Shown here: piece by piece, positions 1 through 10,854 of the stretch
Layout of the letters: every line of letters starts with the position of its first letter
Numbering within the stretch: the first letter of the stretch is position 1
The notes under the pieces: generated by a model
Databases searched by the model: none
Told to the model about the DNA's origin: nothing
Seen by the model: only the letters and a program-made list of their open reading frames with translations
Position numbers and translations under genes: made by a program
NCBI GenBank assembly: GCA_025529335.1
Contig: JAMYHX010000002.1
Coordinates: 62,001 to 126,000 of the forward strand
Origin: Rhizopus sp. PT2906
Taxonomy: Eukaryota > Mucoromycota > Mucoromycetes > Mucorales > Rhizopodaceae
DNA length: 64,000 bases
Direction of reading: 5' to 3'

Positions 1-229
1 CATTTTTATAAGAAAGCTAAGCATCAGCTTATATTTAAATCAAGGAGTTGCTCATTCAAGTACTGCCAGAGGGAATATACTTATATAATACATATTTGTA
101 TGAAAAGTGCGACAACGTTTTGAGAAAAGGTGTATTTCATACAATTTGTAATCGTATAGTGTGGATTTAGGAGCGAATGCAACAGTAAACGAAAGTAATA
201 AAGCAGGAGATTGCTCTAGGTCGCAGAAA

Positions 230-481
230 ATGACTGAAGCTTCTTGAGATAGGAATTCTCCACATGAATCCGTCTATACTCTATATCGCTCTGGCAGCAG
301 CTCGACTAGGCTAGAAAGTATGACCATCGAATATGTAGCGTCAGTGACAATGCCAGATAGCTAGGATGGTGCACACGATGATAGTTTGACTGTTCAATCT
401 GAAGGTCAAGATGCACTTCCAGTAATGATGTATAGGCTAACCAGCGTTAACCAGAACTGGAACAAAAAAGTCAACCAATGA
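230..481 (+). pseudogene. decayed ORF of unknown family
   Basis: From the ATG at 230 the frame reads through to a TGA at 479 and is broken by two in-frame stops, a TGA at 245 and a TAG near 371. Between the stops the composition is protein-like, rich in Ser, Thr and acidic residues, and includes the stretch SVYTLYRSGSSSTRLESM. The same frame is open a little upstream of 230 (LGANATVNESNKAG). I do not recognise the family. It may be a relic of a mobile-element protein or of a gene beginning outside the window. A chance open frame cannot be excluded. Confidence 0.25.
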
Positions 482-561
482 AAATCAGATTGATTCTATA
501 GTTATTTATCTACAGCCAAAACAAAAAAGTCCAAAGTTTGCTTTTTAATTAGTAATTTGTC

Positions 562-1672
562 ATGACATCTATTGATGATAGAGTAAAAGGAGAATATCAC
601 TTTCCTAGAGAAAAGATACCAAAGACAATGAAAGGTATATATATATAACAAGGAATCACTCTAACAAAAAAGCATAACAAAAAGAGTAGACGAAAACAAG
701 ACACCGCTTGTTATCGTAGCCTGTGGTTCTTATTCACCCATTACGTATCTCCATTTACGCATGTTTGGTAAGTCCATATTCAAAAAGGAATATAAAGATG
801 ATCAAGGAAATAACAAAACATAAAAAAAAAAAAAGAAATGGCCAAGGACCATTTTCGTGAAAATAAGGAATACGAACTTGTTGCGGGGTATTATTCACCT
901 GTATCCGACACATATGCAAAGGAGGGTTTGGCGGAAGCTCATCATCGAGTCAACATGTGTCAGCTTGCCGTGGATAGTACCTCAGACTGGCTAATGGTAG
1001 ATCCTTGGGAGTCACGGCAAAACGTTTATCAACGAACAGCTGTTGTACTAGACCATTTCGATCATGAACTAAATGAAGTTGGAAAAGGAATAAAGATGAG
1101 CTCAGGTAAAAATAAACAAAGCGAGAGAATTATAATATTCAATCATATTATTTACAGGCGAGACAAAAAGGATAAAAATCATGCTATTGGCTGGTGGTGA
1201 TTTGATCGCTTCATTTGGACATCCTGGTGTTTGGTCTTCTGAGGATGTAAGTTGATGTTTTTTTTTTTTTTAAATAAACTTATTAATTATTTTATTGTAG
1301 CTTCATCATATCGTGGGTGGTTATGGATGTGTGATTATTGAAAGAACAGGCACAGATGTCTATGGATTTTTATTATCGCATGACGTGCTTTATGAACACA
1401 GGGTAAGTAAAATTGACTTATGCGTGTTTATGCATTTAATAATATATAAATATAATTTTCAAATAGAAAAATGTTGTTATAATTAAACAATTGATTCACA
1501 ATGATATTAGTTCAACCAAAGTCAGGTAAAAAAAAAAACTCATAAATAAGAAGGAAACCACAGTGTTCATCTATTTCTTAGACTGTTTGTCAAGAGAGGC
1601 ATGTCCATCAAGTATTTATTACCCAACCCAGTCATAGATTATATTGCAAAGCATAAACTATATTTACCTTGA
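562..1672 (+). CDS. NMNAT: nicotinamide/nicotinate mononucleotide adenylyltransferase
   Basis: The enzyme joins NMN or NaMN to ATP to make NAD or deamido-NAD, the last shared step of NAD synthesis. Seven exons (562-634, 690-767, 836-1105, 1158-1246, 1301-1402, 1467-1525, 1582-1672) give 253 aa, the usual size for eukaryotic NMNATs. The N-terminal nucleotidyltransferase motif reads VACGSYSPITYLHLRMFE, matching the family's GSFxPxTxxHLRxFE with its ATP-binding His. Further family blocks are GYYSPVSDTYAKEGL, DPWESRQNVYQRT, LLAGGDLIASFG and the ISSTKVR nucleotide-binding motif near the C-terminus. The start at 562 fits the typical fungal N-terminus (MTSIDDRVKGEYHFPREK). No targeting peptide is seen. 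The poly-A tract before exon 3 belongs to intron 2. The methyltransferase gene follows 180 bp downstream in the same direction. Confidence 0.95.
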
Positions 1673-1779
1673 AAAAAAATTTTTTTTTGCTTGGGTTAGT
1701 TTGTGTACCTTTATAGACAATAAAGTGAGTTGCACAACTTAAAATACAGGCATGTATGATGAGAAAAATGAGCTCTCCT

Positions 1780-1829
1780 CTCTCTCTCTTTTTTTTTTTT
1801 TTTTTTTTCTCTCTCTCTCTCTCTTTTTC
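1780..1829 (+). repeat. polypyrimidine (CT/T) tract
   Basis: An almost pure C/T tract (CTCTCT, then about 18 T, then CTCTCTCT) sits just upstream of the methyltransferase ATG. Such tracts are common in promoters or 5' leaders of compact fungal genes. It produces spurious Phe/Ser-rich ORFs in several frames. Confidence 0.6.
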
Positions 1830-1853
1830 CCCTCTTGTAAATATATTTATCAA

Positions 1854-3119
1854 ATGGGCGCCAACATTTCACACAGAAGAAAGCGAGTGTCATCAGTACA
1901 ATCAAAGAAAGAAAAAGAATGCCCATCGATAATACATAAATCACCTACTACATCAAATTCATCGGACAGTGTCATACTCAGTGGAAGAAAGTTTCATAGT
2001 GACCCTAATTCTGTTTACTGGTTACCAAGTGACGAAGAAGAGATGGATAGACTTGTTGGAGTAAGATGAACCATGAGTTTGATGATATAATCTAACACTT
2101 TCAATAGCAACACTTTGCCTTGAAAACACTATTCGAGGGGTAAAAAAAAAAAGACAAAAATAATAATAGAACTTGCTGACACTCGTTGGACAGAAATATA
2201 CCCCAAGTAGCCTTTAAAATACTTGATTTTGAAAAAGGAGTAAAGATTCTCGATTTAGGATGCGGACCAGGCACGTGGATTATGGTAGATGTCATGATAG
2301 ATTTGATATTCTATTTATTAACCATATATATATAAAAAGGATATGGCCACAGAATACCCCAACAGCGAGTTTATCGGGATAGACATGTGCGATGTATTCC
2401 CAACGAATATCAGACCAGCCAATGTTACCTTTCAAGTCTCGAATGTATTAGAGGGTTTACCCTTTGAAGATAACTCATTTGACATGGTCAACTTCAGTTT
2501 ATTTATTTTAGCATTAAAGAAAGATCAATGGTTACCCCTCATGAAAGAAATTCATCGTATCCTGAAACCAGGTGGTCTCTTTCATTCAAGAGAGGCTAGT
2601 ATGCTGGTAAGACAAAAAATTCGGAACAAAAACGAGTGATATAAACATCATTTTATCCAGCTTCTTGGAAATCAGTTTGTACAATGGGCGAGTCAAGTGT
2701 GTAAGTAAATGTCGGATAATGAAGATTTGTAAACTCATTTTTGTTCTAGTTGAACAAAGGCTAATAGAACGAAATCAAGAACCTGCTATTTGTGATAAAA
2801 TAAAGGACATCATGCAAGAAGCAGGGTTTGACATTCTCTCTTGTGTAAAAAAGCATACATATCCAGGTAAAATATCGAGATGACAAGTACATAAATATAT
2901 TGACCCTCCTTCCCTTAAGCTCGTCCTGATCATTTGAGTCGCGAATTTTTGTGGGACATTAAACATATTTTTAAAGGATGCCAACCCTTTTTACAAGATC
3001 ATTTAGGATTAACAACTGAACAATATCCAGCATTTTTACAACAACTAGTTACTGAATGTCAAAAATCACCAGAGCCTCGATGGGATATGGTTTCGACTTT
3101 GGGTAGAAAAAGTACTTAG
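1854..3119 (+). CDS. class I SAM-dependent methyltransferase, likely N-myristoylated
   Basis: Seven exons (1854-2060, 2108-2139, 2194-2284, 2340-2606, 2661-2700, 2750-2866, 2920-3119) give 317 aa. The methyltransferase fold shows motif I VKILDLGCGPGTW, the acidic end of strand 2 (EFIGIDMCD), motif II (GLPFEDNSFDMV) and motif III (ILKPGGLFHSREASM), as in the type-11/25 family. The first 60 residues are basic, Ser-rich and probably disordered. I start at 1854 because MGANIS fits the N-myristoylation consensus MGxxxS/T and the pyrimidine tract lies just upstream. The same frame is open back to 1752, but that part encodes only the low-complexity tract. The substrate cannot be told from sequence. 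Related fungal proteins are often annotated as trans-aconitate or UMTA-like methyltransferases, which is weak evidence of function. Confidence 0.85.
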
Positions 3120-3183
3120 ATCATCCATTCTCTGTAGAATAAATTTGAGTGTTGCTATTTATATTTGTGTTTATGTGCAGCCT

Positions 3184-4648
3184 TTACCTTATTAGTCCTG
3201 AATTTGCTATCCAAAATGCAAGGATGCTTAAACTTGCCCCAATAGTAAATACTGTATACATCTCCTTGTGCATCAATAGTTTGTTCAGCATTGATTGAGT
3301 TGCCTCATGTGGCTTTATCGCGGCTAATTCAATCGGTTTATCATATTTTTCTTGTCTTGTTATTCGTATCACTTCGGAGACTTTTTCATTATATTTCTCT
3401 AATGTGTCAATCGACAAATAATCCTGTTCAAACCGGTTGACGACAGAAAACTGATCTAGAGGAATCGTACTGAGAGATTGAAGTTCATGTACACCATATT
3501 GAGCCTCAAGTACATATGCTTGTTCGCAGACAGCATCAATATCTGTATCAGAAGCAAGATTTGTCAAGAAACTGTGGACCGTGCTTGTGTCACAGGGAAG
3601 TGCGAGCACCTGCTTGCGTTTGGATATCACTGTTGCCGCGGCGACATAGACTGGCATGAGTGGATTAGAGGATAAAATGAGGTCAAAGAGTCGAGCTATC
3701 TTTTCAAGATCGCTCAGATCATGACTATACCAGGTTATAACCCATGAGAGAGCATAGTAAGGCAAGACACCTGCTCTATGGATTCGAATTAATTCACATG
3801 TGCTTTTCTGGAATATATGTTTGTCCTACTCCATTATAAATTCATATAATTCATTATCCTCTAGTCGAATGAGGCTATCAATCATTGTCAGCTGCTTCAT
3901 CACAGGCTCCAAGGTGGCAAACATGGCGTCTCTCAGATAAAACAGAGCCACACGCTCCATCAATTGACATGCGTATTTCTCACCAAATAAAAGTAAAAAT
4001 ACAGAACAGATGTCATGGAATCCCTATCATCCTAATTCAACAAAAAATCGAACGAGTTTTTCCCGTCTTTTTTCTTACCTGATAATAATGCAATGACGGG
4101 TAAGATCGTAAAACGTGAATGATCACTCGGTGAAGTTGGCCCTGTAGCTTTTCTTTCTCCTGATCGTCTATGTCTATCACATGCTTAGTCTATAAAGACA
4201 TTCATTGATTTCTGTAGTTGTGTATATATACTTTTTGGGTATGCGTTGAAGGATCGTGCGACGTCCAGTTTGACTTGTTCTTCATCCTTATGCGGTACTT
4301 TTTTAAAAAAGGCATTAAAATATCAAATATACAACTAAAAGTCGCTTACTATTCAAAGAACCCTCTCTCTTGACTTTTCTTTCGGAATAATGTAATAAAA
4401 AGGGCCTAGATAATATATATAAATATATTATATATATATGTACACATAGACACTCACCATACTCTTCTTCTCACTGGGTCACTCACAAACCCAGATTGTC
4501 TTCCAATCTCTCTGAGCAATCCATAATCCTTCATGCTCAAAGCTTGGTTAATTTTGAAAATATCCTTAAATTCCTCATTTTCATAAGCTGCAATCTTGTC
4601 TTGTCTCTTTTTTACTTGCTTTCGTCTATTCTTTTGTTTTCGCTTCAT
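3184..4648 (-). CDS. TBC1D20: TBC1D20-like Rab GTPase-activating protein
   Basis: TBC-domain proteins speed up GTP hydrolysis by Rabs; TBC1D20 acts on Rab1 at the ER. Six exons on the minus strand (4648-4458, 4405-4350, 4297-4232, 4173-4079, 4023-3830, 3775-3184) give 397 aa. Family signatures are the RQSGFVSDPVRRRVW start of the TBC fold, HKDEEQVKLDVARSF, and RSYPSLHYYQ joined to GFHDICSVFLLLFGE. That last block spans the glutamine finger (YYQG), whose codon abuts an exon junction. PYYALSWVITWYSHDL and the block after it match TBC1D20. A C-terminal hydrophobic segment (about 20 residues ending WIANSGL) fits the ER tail anchor of this subfamily. The expected arginine finger lies in HKDEEQVKLDVARS (I-x-x-D-x-x-R-like). 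The gene is head-to-head with GPI16, 83 bp between start codons, and tail-to-tail with the methyltransferase. Confidence 0.85.
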
Positions 4649-4731
4649 CTAATTTGAAAAAAAGAGAGAAAGGGTTTAAACTCCCTCACTTGTTCTCTTT
4701 TTTTTTTTTTTACAATTTCCTTTGTTCCGTA
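4649..4731. promoter_or_regulatory. shared divergent promoter, TBC1D20-like/GPI16
   Basis: Only 83 bp separate the two start codons. The interval has a 14-base T run and no obvious TATA box. Both 5' leaders and core promoters must lie here or overlap the neighbouring coding sequence, so the pair is probably driven by one bidirectional promoter. Confidence 0.5.
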
Positions 4732-6601
4732 ATGCTATTGTTGTTACAGATATGGGCATTATTATCATGCAGCATTAGTGTCATTCAAGGACAGCTATTA
4801 GAGAATGAACAATATGATGAGAACCTTACATTTCGCCATTTGCCTGATGGTAAACTGTTGGCTCACTTTGAATTCAAAACAAAAATGAATGCATCTATGC
4901 CACGTAAAGCGACTATTTAATTGATCTTTGTGTCCTCTTTAATTGAACATTTGAATAGTGTCAGACTATGGATTATACCCAAAGGCTATCGGCCAAGTCC
5001 TTGATTCCCATACAGTGAGTGAGATGCATCTCTCGTTCACTCAGGGACGTTGGAATTATGAAGAATGGGGATACCCACCTACGCTATCTTCAGGAACAGG
5101 AGTGGAGCTTTGGGCATGGATCAAAGACAATGGAGAGTAAGTGGGGATAGAAAAATCAGACATATGATCAAGTATTCACTTTATGCAGTGTAGATACCAA
5201 ATGGAAGACACTGACCAACACATTATCAGGCTTATTTTGTGCATCACTCAATTTCATAGACGAAACCATGACAACTGAACCCAGACTCAGCTTTCAATCT
5301 AGTCAGCATGATCAAAAGAACGAACAGTTACGATATGGATCATTGCCTCATGAAAACGTCTGTACAGAGAATTTGACACCTTGGATCAAGCTGTTGCCCT
5401 GTAAAGCAAAGGTAAGGTGTCACATTGGCAAATGGTCCTGTATACTAACCTAATTTAGTCTGGCATGGCTGTCTTACTCAATCCTCACAAGCTATACAAT
5501 TCAAATTTTCACACCATGGCCATTCATGCAACTTCTATTTGCTTAGTAAGCACTTTTCTTGATTTGGTAAACACATCTAATGGACACATAGGATGAATCA
5601 TGCAGTGAGCAGAGACTGGAGTTGGTTCAAACAATTACTTCCGTCATGGATCCCGTAAGAGAAACGGGTCGTCGGGATTGGTCATTAATGGGCATCTTTG
5701 ATCGTCAATTAAACAAGGCTTGCCCACTCGCCAAAGAAAGTAAAGTAATGGTAGACGTGGCCAATGCGGGCGAGGGGTATGACCCAAGGCCCCAGCCATA
5801 TGTGAATGGTACCATGATGAGCTATGACTTGTCTCAGGCACCTTTAGATATTGGCATGACGTGGCATCATGAACGCGCATTTGAATATCGTAAGTCCCCT
5901 CTTTTTCTCTCAATGATTAATGGTTAACATATATGCAGCACTTGAACCTAAAAGACCAGTGATATATGCTCAGCGTTATTTTACTGGTTATGGGCAAGAA
6001 AGAGGAGGATTAAAGATTACAATGTATAACAGACATAAAACAGAGTCTGTTCCAGTCATCTATTATGACTCAATACCATGGTACCTTAAACTGTATATGC
6101 ATACATTCAAAGTAAACGTCATAGGCAAGGATGATCATGATGTAGTGAAACAAATGTATTATCAACCTGCCATTGACAGAGGAAGACCTAGTACGCTTGA
6201 ATGTGAGTTATTACTACCACCAGATTCGATTGTTACCATGTCTCTTGATTTCGACAAGGTGTTTTTAAAGTATACAGAACACAGACCAGATGCTAATAGA
6301 GGATTTGATATTGGGTAATAATAGAAATGCAGTTTATAAAACTTACTAACACTCTCCTTTAGCTCTGCCGTCTTGAGCACATGGGACTCGGAACAGAATT
6401 TGATGTAAGTTGCCCATCACATTGAGTTGAAATGTGTATTGATTTATTTGTAGGCGAATCTATACGGACACACTCTTGGTCGTACTGCCTACACCAGATT
6501 TTAGTATGCCTTATAATGTGATTACACTCACTTGTACGGTCATTGCTCTCTTCTTTGGATCCGTCTTTAACTTGCTCATACGTAATTTTACACCTGTGTA
6601 A
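4732..6601 (+). CDS. GPI16: GPI transamidase component PIG-T/Gpi16
   Basis: Gpi16/PIG-T is a subunit of the ER-lumenal transamidase that replaces C-terminal signals with GPI anchors. Eight exons (4732-4903, 4959-5136, 5189-5411, 5459-5545, 5592-5889, 5939-6314, 6363-6404, 6454-6601) give 507 aa. The N-terminus is a signal peptide (MLLLLQIWALLSCSISVIQG). Family blocks include DYGLYPKAIGQVLDS, MHLSFTQGRWNYEEWGYP, the Cys-containing KLLPCKAKSGMAVLLNP and the long ER-lumenal region around YFTGYGQERGGLK. A single C-terminal membrane span (NVITLTCTVIALFFGSVFNL) is followed by a short tail ending FTPV. I chose 4732 over an in-frame ATG at 4654 because it gives a clean signal peptide and 4654 would leave no room for the divergent promoter. 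Confidence 0.93.
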
Positions 6602-6778
6602 CTTCGGGTTCCAACGGTAATGTGGGGTAAAAAATTAAGAGCGAATCACATGTAAAATTTGAATGTCAATGACTCAACATTTTTTAAAAACTGCCACACA
6701 CACACACACATCTTTACTTTCTCTTTTTTTTTTTTTTTTTTTTTTCTTTACTCCTTTTTCTTCTTTCCTTATTAAAAA
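6602..6778. other. short intergenic region with CA and T tracts
   Basis: This holds the GPI16 3' end and the PDK promoter, with a short (CA)n run near 6694 and a 23-base T run at about 6722-6745. Nothing else is recognisable. Confidence 0.5.
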
Positions 6779-8585
6779 ATGCTTCCACTGTCACCACAAC
6801 TTTATGATAAAATAAAATACTTTGCCAAGTTTCCTCAAACAGGTGTCTCCCTTCGTCAAATGGTCATGTTTGGTATGCGCACTTTAACTACTTTTTAAAC
6901 TTTTCTCTGATCAATGTATAGGACAGAAACCATCAAAGGCAACATTATTTAAGGCTAGTCAATTCTTACATGGTAATAATATTCAAGTATACATAAATGA
7001 AAAGCTAATGATCGAATATAGAGGAGTTACCTATTCGATTAGCACACCGTGTGAAAGAACTGGACGAGCTACCAAGGAACTTGAGTAAGATGCCTTCTAT
7101 CATCAAAGTCAAACATTGGTATGCACAGTCCTTTCAAGACCTTATCGAACTAAAGACACCACAGATATCCAACGAGATGAAGGAACAACTATACTCAAAA
7201 ATAGAAGAACTACCCCCTAGTATTCCCAACCCATCTTTGGCTAACGTGATCCAACCACAATCTAGCCTGCACCGGGCCATGCCCAGTGGACACAGGTAAA
7301 ATATTATTTTTTTTATTAAAAATATAGTACTCAAAGTACTCTCTAGATATTACAGTAATGCATATGATGTGGAATGTTCACCAGAGATTATAGAATATAC
7401 CGACCAATTTGTAAAGACAATTGAACGAGTCAAGAGAAGACATGACCCTGTTGTGACAACTATGGCACAGGGTATATTGGAATATAAGGAGCATTTGAAT
7501 TCACCCTTGATTGACACAGAAGTACAGAGATTCCTTGATCGATTTTATATGTCACGTATTGGCATTCGTATGCTCATAGGTAACAAGACAAAAAAAAAGG
7601 GAGAAGAATCAACAATTGATAACACAAGCGAGCTTAGGTCAACACGTTGCACTTTATCGAGGACCATCAAGAAAGAACTATGTGGGTGTGATATGTACAA
7701 AGACCAATATACGTGAAGTCGCGCAGGACGCGATCGATAATGCGAAATTCATATGTGAGGACCATTACGGTTTGTTCAAGGCACCCGAAGTCCATATGTT
7801 TTGCCCAGGTGATATCGAGTTCATGTATGTGCCGTCTCATTTGAACCATATGTTGTTTGAACTGCTCAAGAACTCGCTTCGTGCTGTTGTGGAGCGATAC
7901 GGACCTGATTATGAAGATGAGTATCCACCGATCAAATTGGTGATTGCACATGGTAAAGAAGATATCACAATCAAGATTTCGGATGAAGGCGGAGGTATTC
8001 CTCGTTCGGGAATTCCACTTGTTTGGACTTATATGGTAATCGATAAAGTAAAATGATAAAGTGTGTGTATGATGTTAATATATTATTTTAGTATACGACG
8101 GCTCAAGCTCAGGAATTAGAGCCAGGATTTAATCAAAGTGATTTTAAGGCGCCTATGGCAGGATTTGGCTATGGTTTACCTATTTCAAGACTGGTAAAAA
8201 AAAAAAAGGATAAATGTTTATGACAATGACTTATATGATTTATATAGTATGCAAGGTATTTTGGTGGTGATTTGAAATTGATTTCTATGGAAGGGTAAAG
8301 AAAAAGGCTATAGAAATATGACAATCAGACTTATTTTTGAATTTTAGTTATGGAACAGATGTATATTTGCACTTGAATAGATTATCCAATAGCGACGAAC
8401 CCTTAATGTAAATATTTTACAATTAAAAAAGCAATAAAAAAAGGTAGATAATTTATGAGTATTTGCCCCCTGCTTTTTGGATGGCCTTCCTATGATGTAG
8501 ATACCATAACTTTGACGAACAACCCAATCACACTGTCCGAGAAGTAGAAGATCAAATGGATGAACCTATTGATGCTGTAGTATAG
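6779..8585 (+). CDS. mitochondrial pyruvate/branched-chain dehydrogenase kinase family
   Basis: These GHKL-fold kinases phosphorylate and switch off the pyruvate or branched-chain ketoacid dehydrogenase complex in the matrix. Exons are 6779-6872, 6922-6972, 7022-7295, 7347-7579, 7638-8035, 8092-8193 and 8248-8294, then either 8348-8411 (420 aa) or 8348-8407 plus 8501-8585 (447 aa). Both ends keep frame. The longer form adds about 28 acidic residues. Visible motifs are the N-terminal four-helix domain (RLAHRVKELDELP), the N box with ELLKNSLRAVVE, the G1 box ISDEGGGIPRSG and the G2 box GFGYGLPISRLYARYFGGDL. The N box and overall order fit PDK/BCKDK. The sequence does not separate PDK from BCKDK cleanly; PDK is more likely. 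No long presequence is seen. Confidence 0.9.
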
Positions 8586-9594
8586 ATATTTGCACTTTTT
8601 TTCTTTTCTTTTAAATAAACCATACCCCCCTCATACTCAAGTCATTTATTTGAAAGGAATTGAACGATTGGTTACAATCGTAAATTATTAGGATAAAGCT
8701 TTTACTTTGATTCTTAATATCAACATCATGTATTATTGCTATAAATTGGCAAGAGCATCTCACTTAGACCCCTCCTAACACATAGAGATTAGAGAACAAT
8801 GACAGTTCATATCTGACACTCGGATGGGGAGTTGAGCACTATTTCCAAGACAACAACCGTAGTGAACTGGATCATACGATATTATTCTAACTTGACAGCT
8901 GACATTCATTCAAACACATTTATCATTTTTCGTATCTATAATATATCAAGTCTTTTTTGTATTTATGAACGATCCTTATAAGCTTCTGAGCCTTCTCTCT
9001 TCTTTATAACTATCTTATAGTCACATTCTATCATAATAAGAGTATGCTTTTTATCTTTACTCAAGTCTATTCATGAATAAACTTAAATCCAGTAGAGATT
9101 GTGTGATTTGTCTAATTATGCACCATCTGCTTTAATTTTATAACAAGTCCACATGTAACATGATCACTCCTTCTTATTTGCAATAGTTTGAAATAACACG
9201 GGTAATTAACAATTAATTTGCTTTTTTGAGTAAAATGAAAAATCTCAGTTCATCAATTGCAATTATATAAAAGGGAAAACACGCCTGTCAGCAAATGAAT
9301 AAGATCTAATAAAACACGATCAAGTTGATTAATAACAATATGAAGCCTATTTTTGATCCCATCTTTCATTGCTCCTTTTTTCATTTTCGGTGCTAATAAA
9401 CATCAAATGACACTGATGCATTGTCTAATAAATAGGCGGTAGATCAAACCTATTTTTTTTGTGTTTTTAGTAAATTATCAAACACAAGCCTCATGGGCTT
9501 GTTGTGAACATTAATGTGTCTTTTATTTCAAAATCAACTTGGTTTGCATATTTATCTTTTTTTTTTAAAAAAAAAAAAAAAAGAGAATAAGCAT

Positions 9595-9600
9595 CACGTG
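9595..9600. promoter_or_regulatory. CACGTG E-box
   Basis: A perfect class-B E-box inside CATCACGTGAGT, 1.25 kb upstream of a bHLH gene whose basic region predicts CACGTG binding. It may be an autoregulatory site. Confidence 0.35.
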
Positions 9601-10283
9601 AGTAAGAATAAACAAAAGAAAAGAAAAAGCAAATAAAAGCAAGTAAAGATTTCCATTTTTGTCATTTTGAGCCACAGATTCAAGAAAGGGAATAATACAA
9701 AACACACAAAAAAAAAAAACGGAGGGAACAATAAGAAGTTCAGTGACATTTTTTTACACGAAAAATATAAATCAATAAGAATGGATGTTCAAATTAGGAA
9801 ATGACTAGAGGGGGCTCAGGCATTTGCGATCGATCCTAAAATGTACCATGTACCACTCACATTTTCATAAAAGTCTATTTTATAAATAAATGACTGACTC
9901 CTTATGTCATTTCCACATAAGAAACATAAAAAGAGAGTTTACTATTCTTGTCATGTGACGACAAACTATATTATGAAATGGTCATTGGCACTTTATAGTT
10001 GCTGCACAAAAACATATATATGCAAAAAAATGTAGCTAAAATTGGCCATGCTTGGCACACAAGGTAGGACAGTGCAACAATTGAGAATATTTCCTTTTTT
10101 AAAATGACAACTTGCAGTCAAACCTAGAACAGCAGAGCGGTTTTAATGAAAAAAGTTACGAAGATCCTTTTTTTTTTTCTCGTAATTATAATTGACGAAC
10201 TTGTTGCTTAGCAATAAACTGCAAGTTACTTTTTTTTTATTATAGTAATTATGATTATATACACCTAAACTATTGTTGTCATA

Positions 10284-10289
10284 CACGTG
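10284..10289. promoter_or_regulatory. CACGTG E-box
   Basis: The second perfect CACGTG upstream of the bHLH gene, 570 bp before its ATG. Confidence 0.35.
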
Positions 10290-10798
10290 GATCAGTATAC
10301 ATTCCCTCCCCCCCCCAATGATCTCTGCCTACCTTCCCCCATCCTCTCTCTCTCTCTACTTTTATTTCCTTTTGCTCTCTTTCTTTTTTTCTATTTTTCC
10401 CTTTTGCTTCTTTCCTGTTACACTCTTTTATAATAAATGAGCCTATTTACACATCATTGAATGGCTATGAAATAAACACAAGGCATATTCATAAGTAAAA
10501 AAGAAAAACAATAAAGAGGGGGAGTGAATGGGGGCTTTTCATTGTGGGCGTGCTTGGGAAATTTAGTTAATATATCAATGATCGGTTGTAGATCGAAGGA
10601 TTAAATGGGGTATGGAGATTTCGATGCCCTTTTCATTGAGCAAAAAGGGTACCCGTTGTTACTTTTTTGGTCCTTCTGACCATTCAATGACCGTCTTCCT
10701 TGCGAATCCTTTCCTTTACGACAATTCCTCATCCTGTTTTGCTAAAAGATTGACTCCGAATTTTTGTTATATTAAATTAACTTTTTTTTTACAAAAAA

Positions 10799-10808
10799 TA
10801 TATAAAAG
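10799..10808 (+). promoter_or_regulatory. TATA box of the bHLH gene
   Basis: TATATAAAAG lies 47 bp before the ATG at 10855. It supports that start and argues against the in-frame upstream ATG at 10612, which would put the TATA box inside coding sequence. Confidence 0.45.
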
Positions 10809-10854
10809 TCATCCCTTTGTCCATTCTTCTTTTTTCTTTCGAGTCTTTTTTCTT

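Larger units (their letters stand above)
8586..10854. other. long intergenic/regulatory region upstream of the bHLH gene
   Basis: About 2.3 kb without a supportable gene. It is AT-rich with poly-A/T runs (near 9560 and 9700), a C run at about 10308 and CT tracts near 10340. It contains two perfect CACGTG E-boxes (9595-9600 and 10284-10289) and a TATATAAAAG box at 10799-10808. The length suggests an extended promoter for the transcription factor that follows. Confidence 0.5.

Noticed and set aside
1632..1944. Minus-strand Lys/Arg/Glu-rich ORFs opposite the CT tract
   Set aside because: They are shadows of the polypyrimidine tract upstream of the methyltransferase.
4079..4297. Apparent frameshift in the TBC1D20-like gene between exons 3 and 4
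   Set aside because: Using the GATAG acceptor ending at 4174, rather than the nearer TATAG, restores frame and gives the expected YPKNIDDQEKEK; the gene is intact.
10612..10854. N-terminal extension of the bHLH protein from an upstream in-frame ATG
   Set aside because: It is hydrophobic and low-complexity, and it contains the TATATAAAAG box; the ATG at 10855 is preferred.
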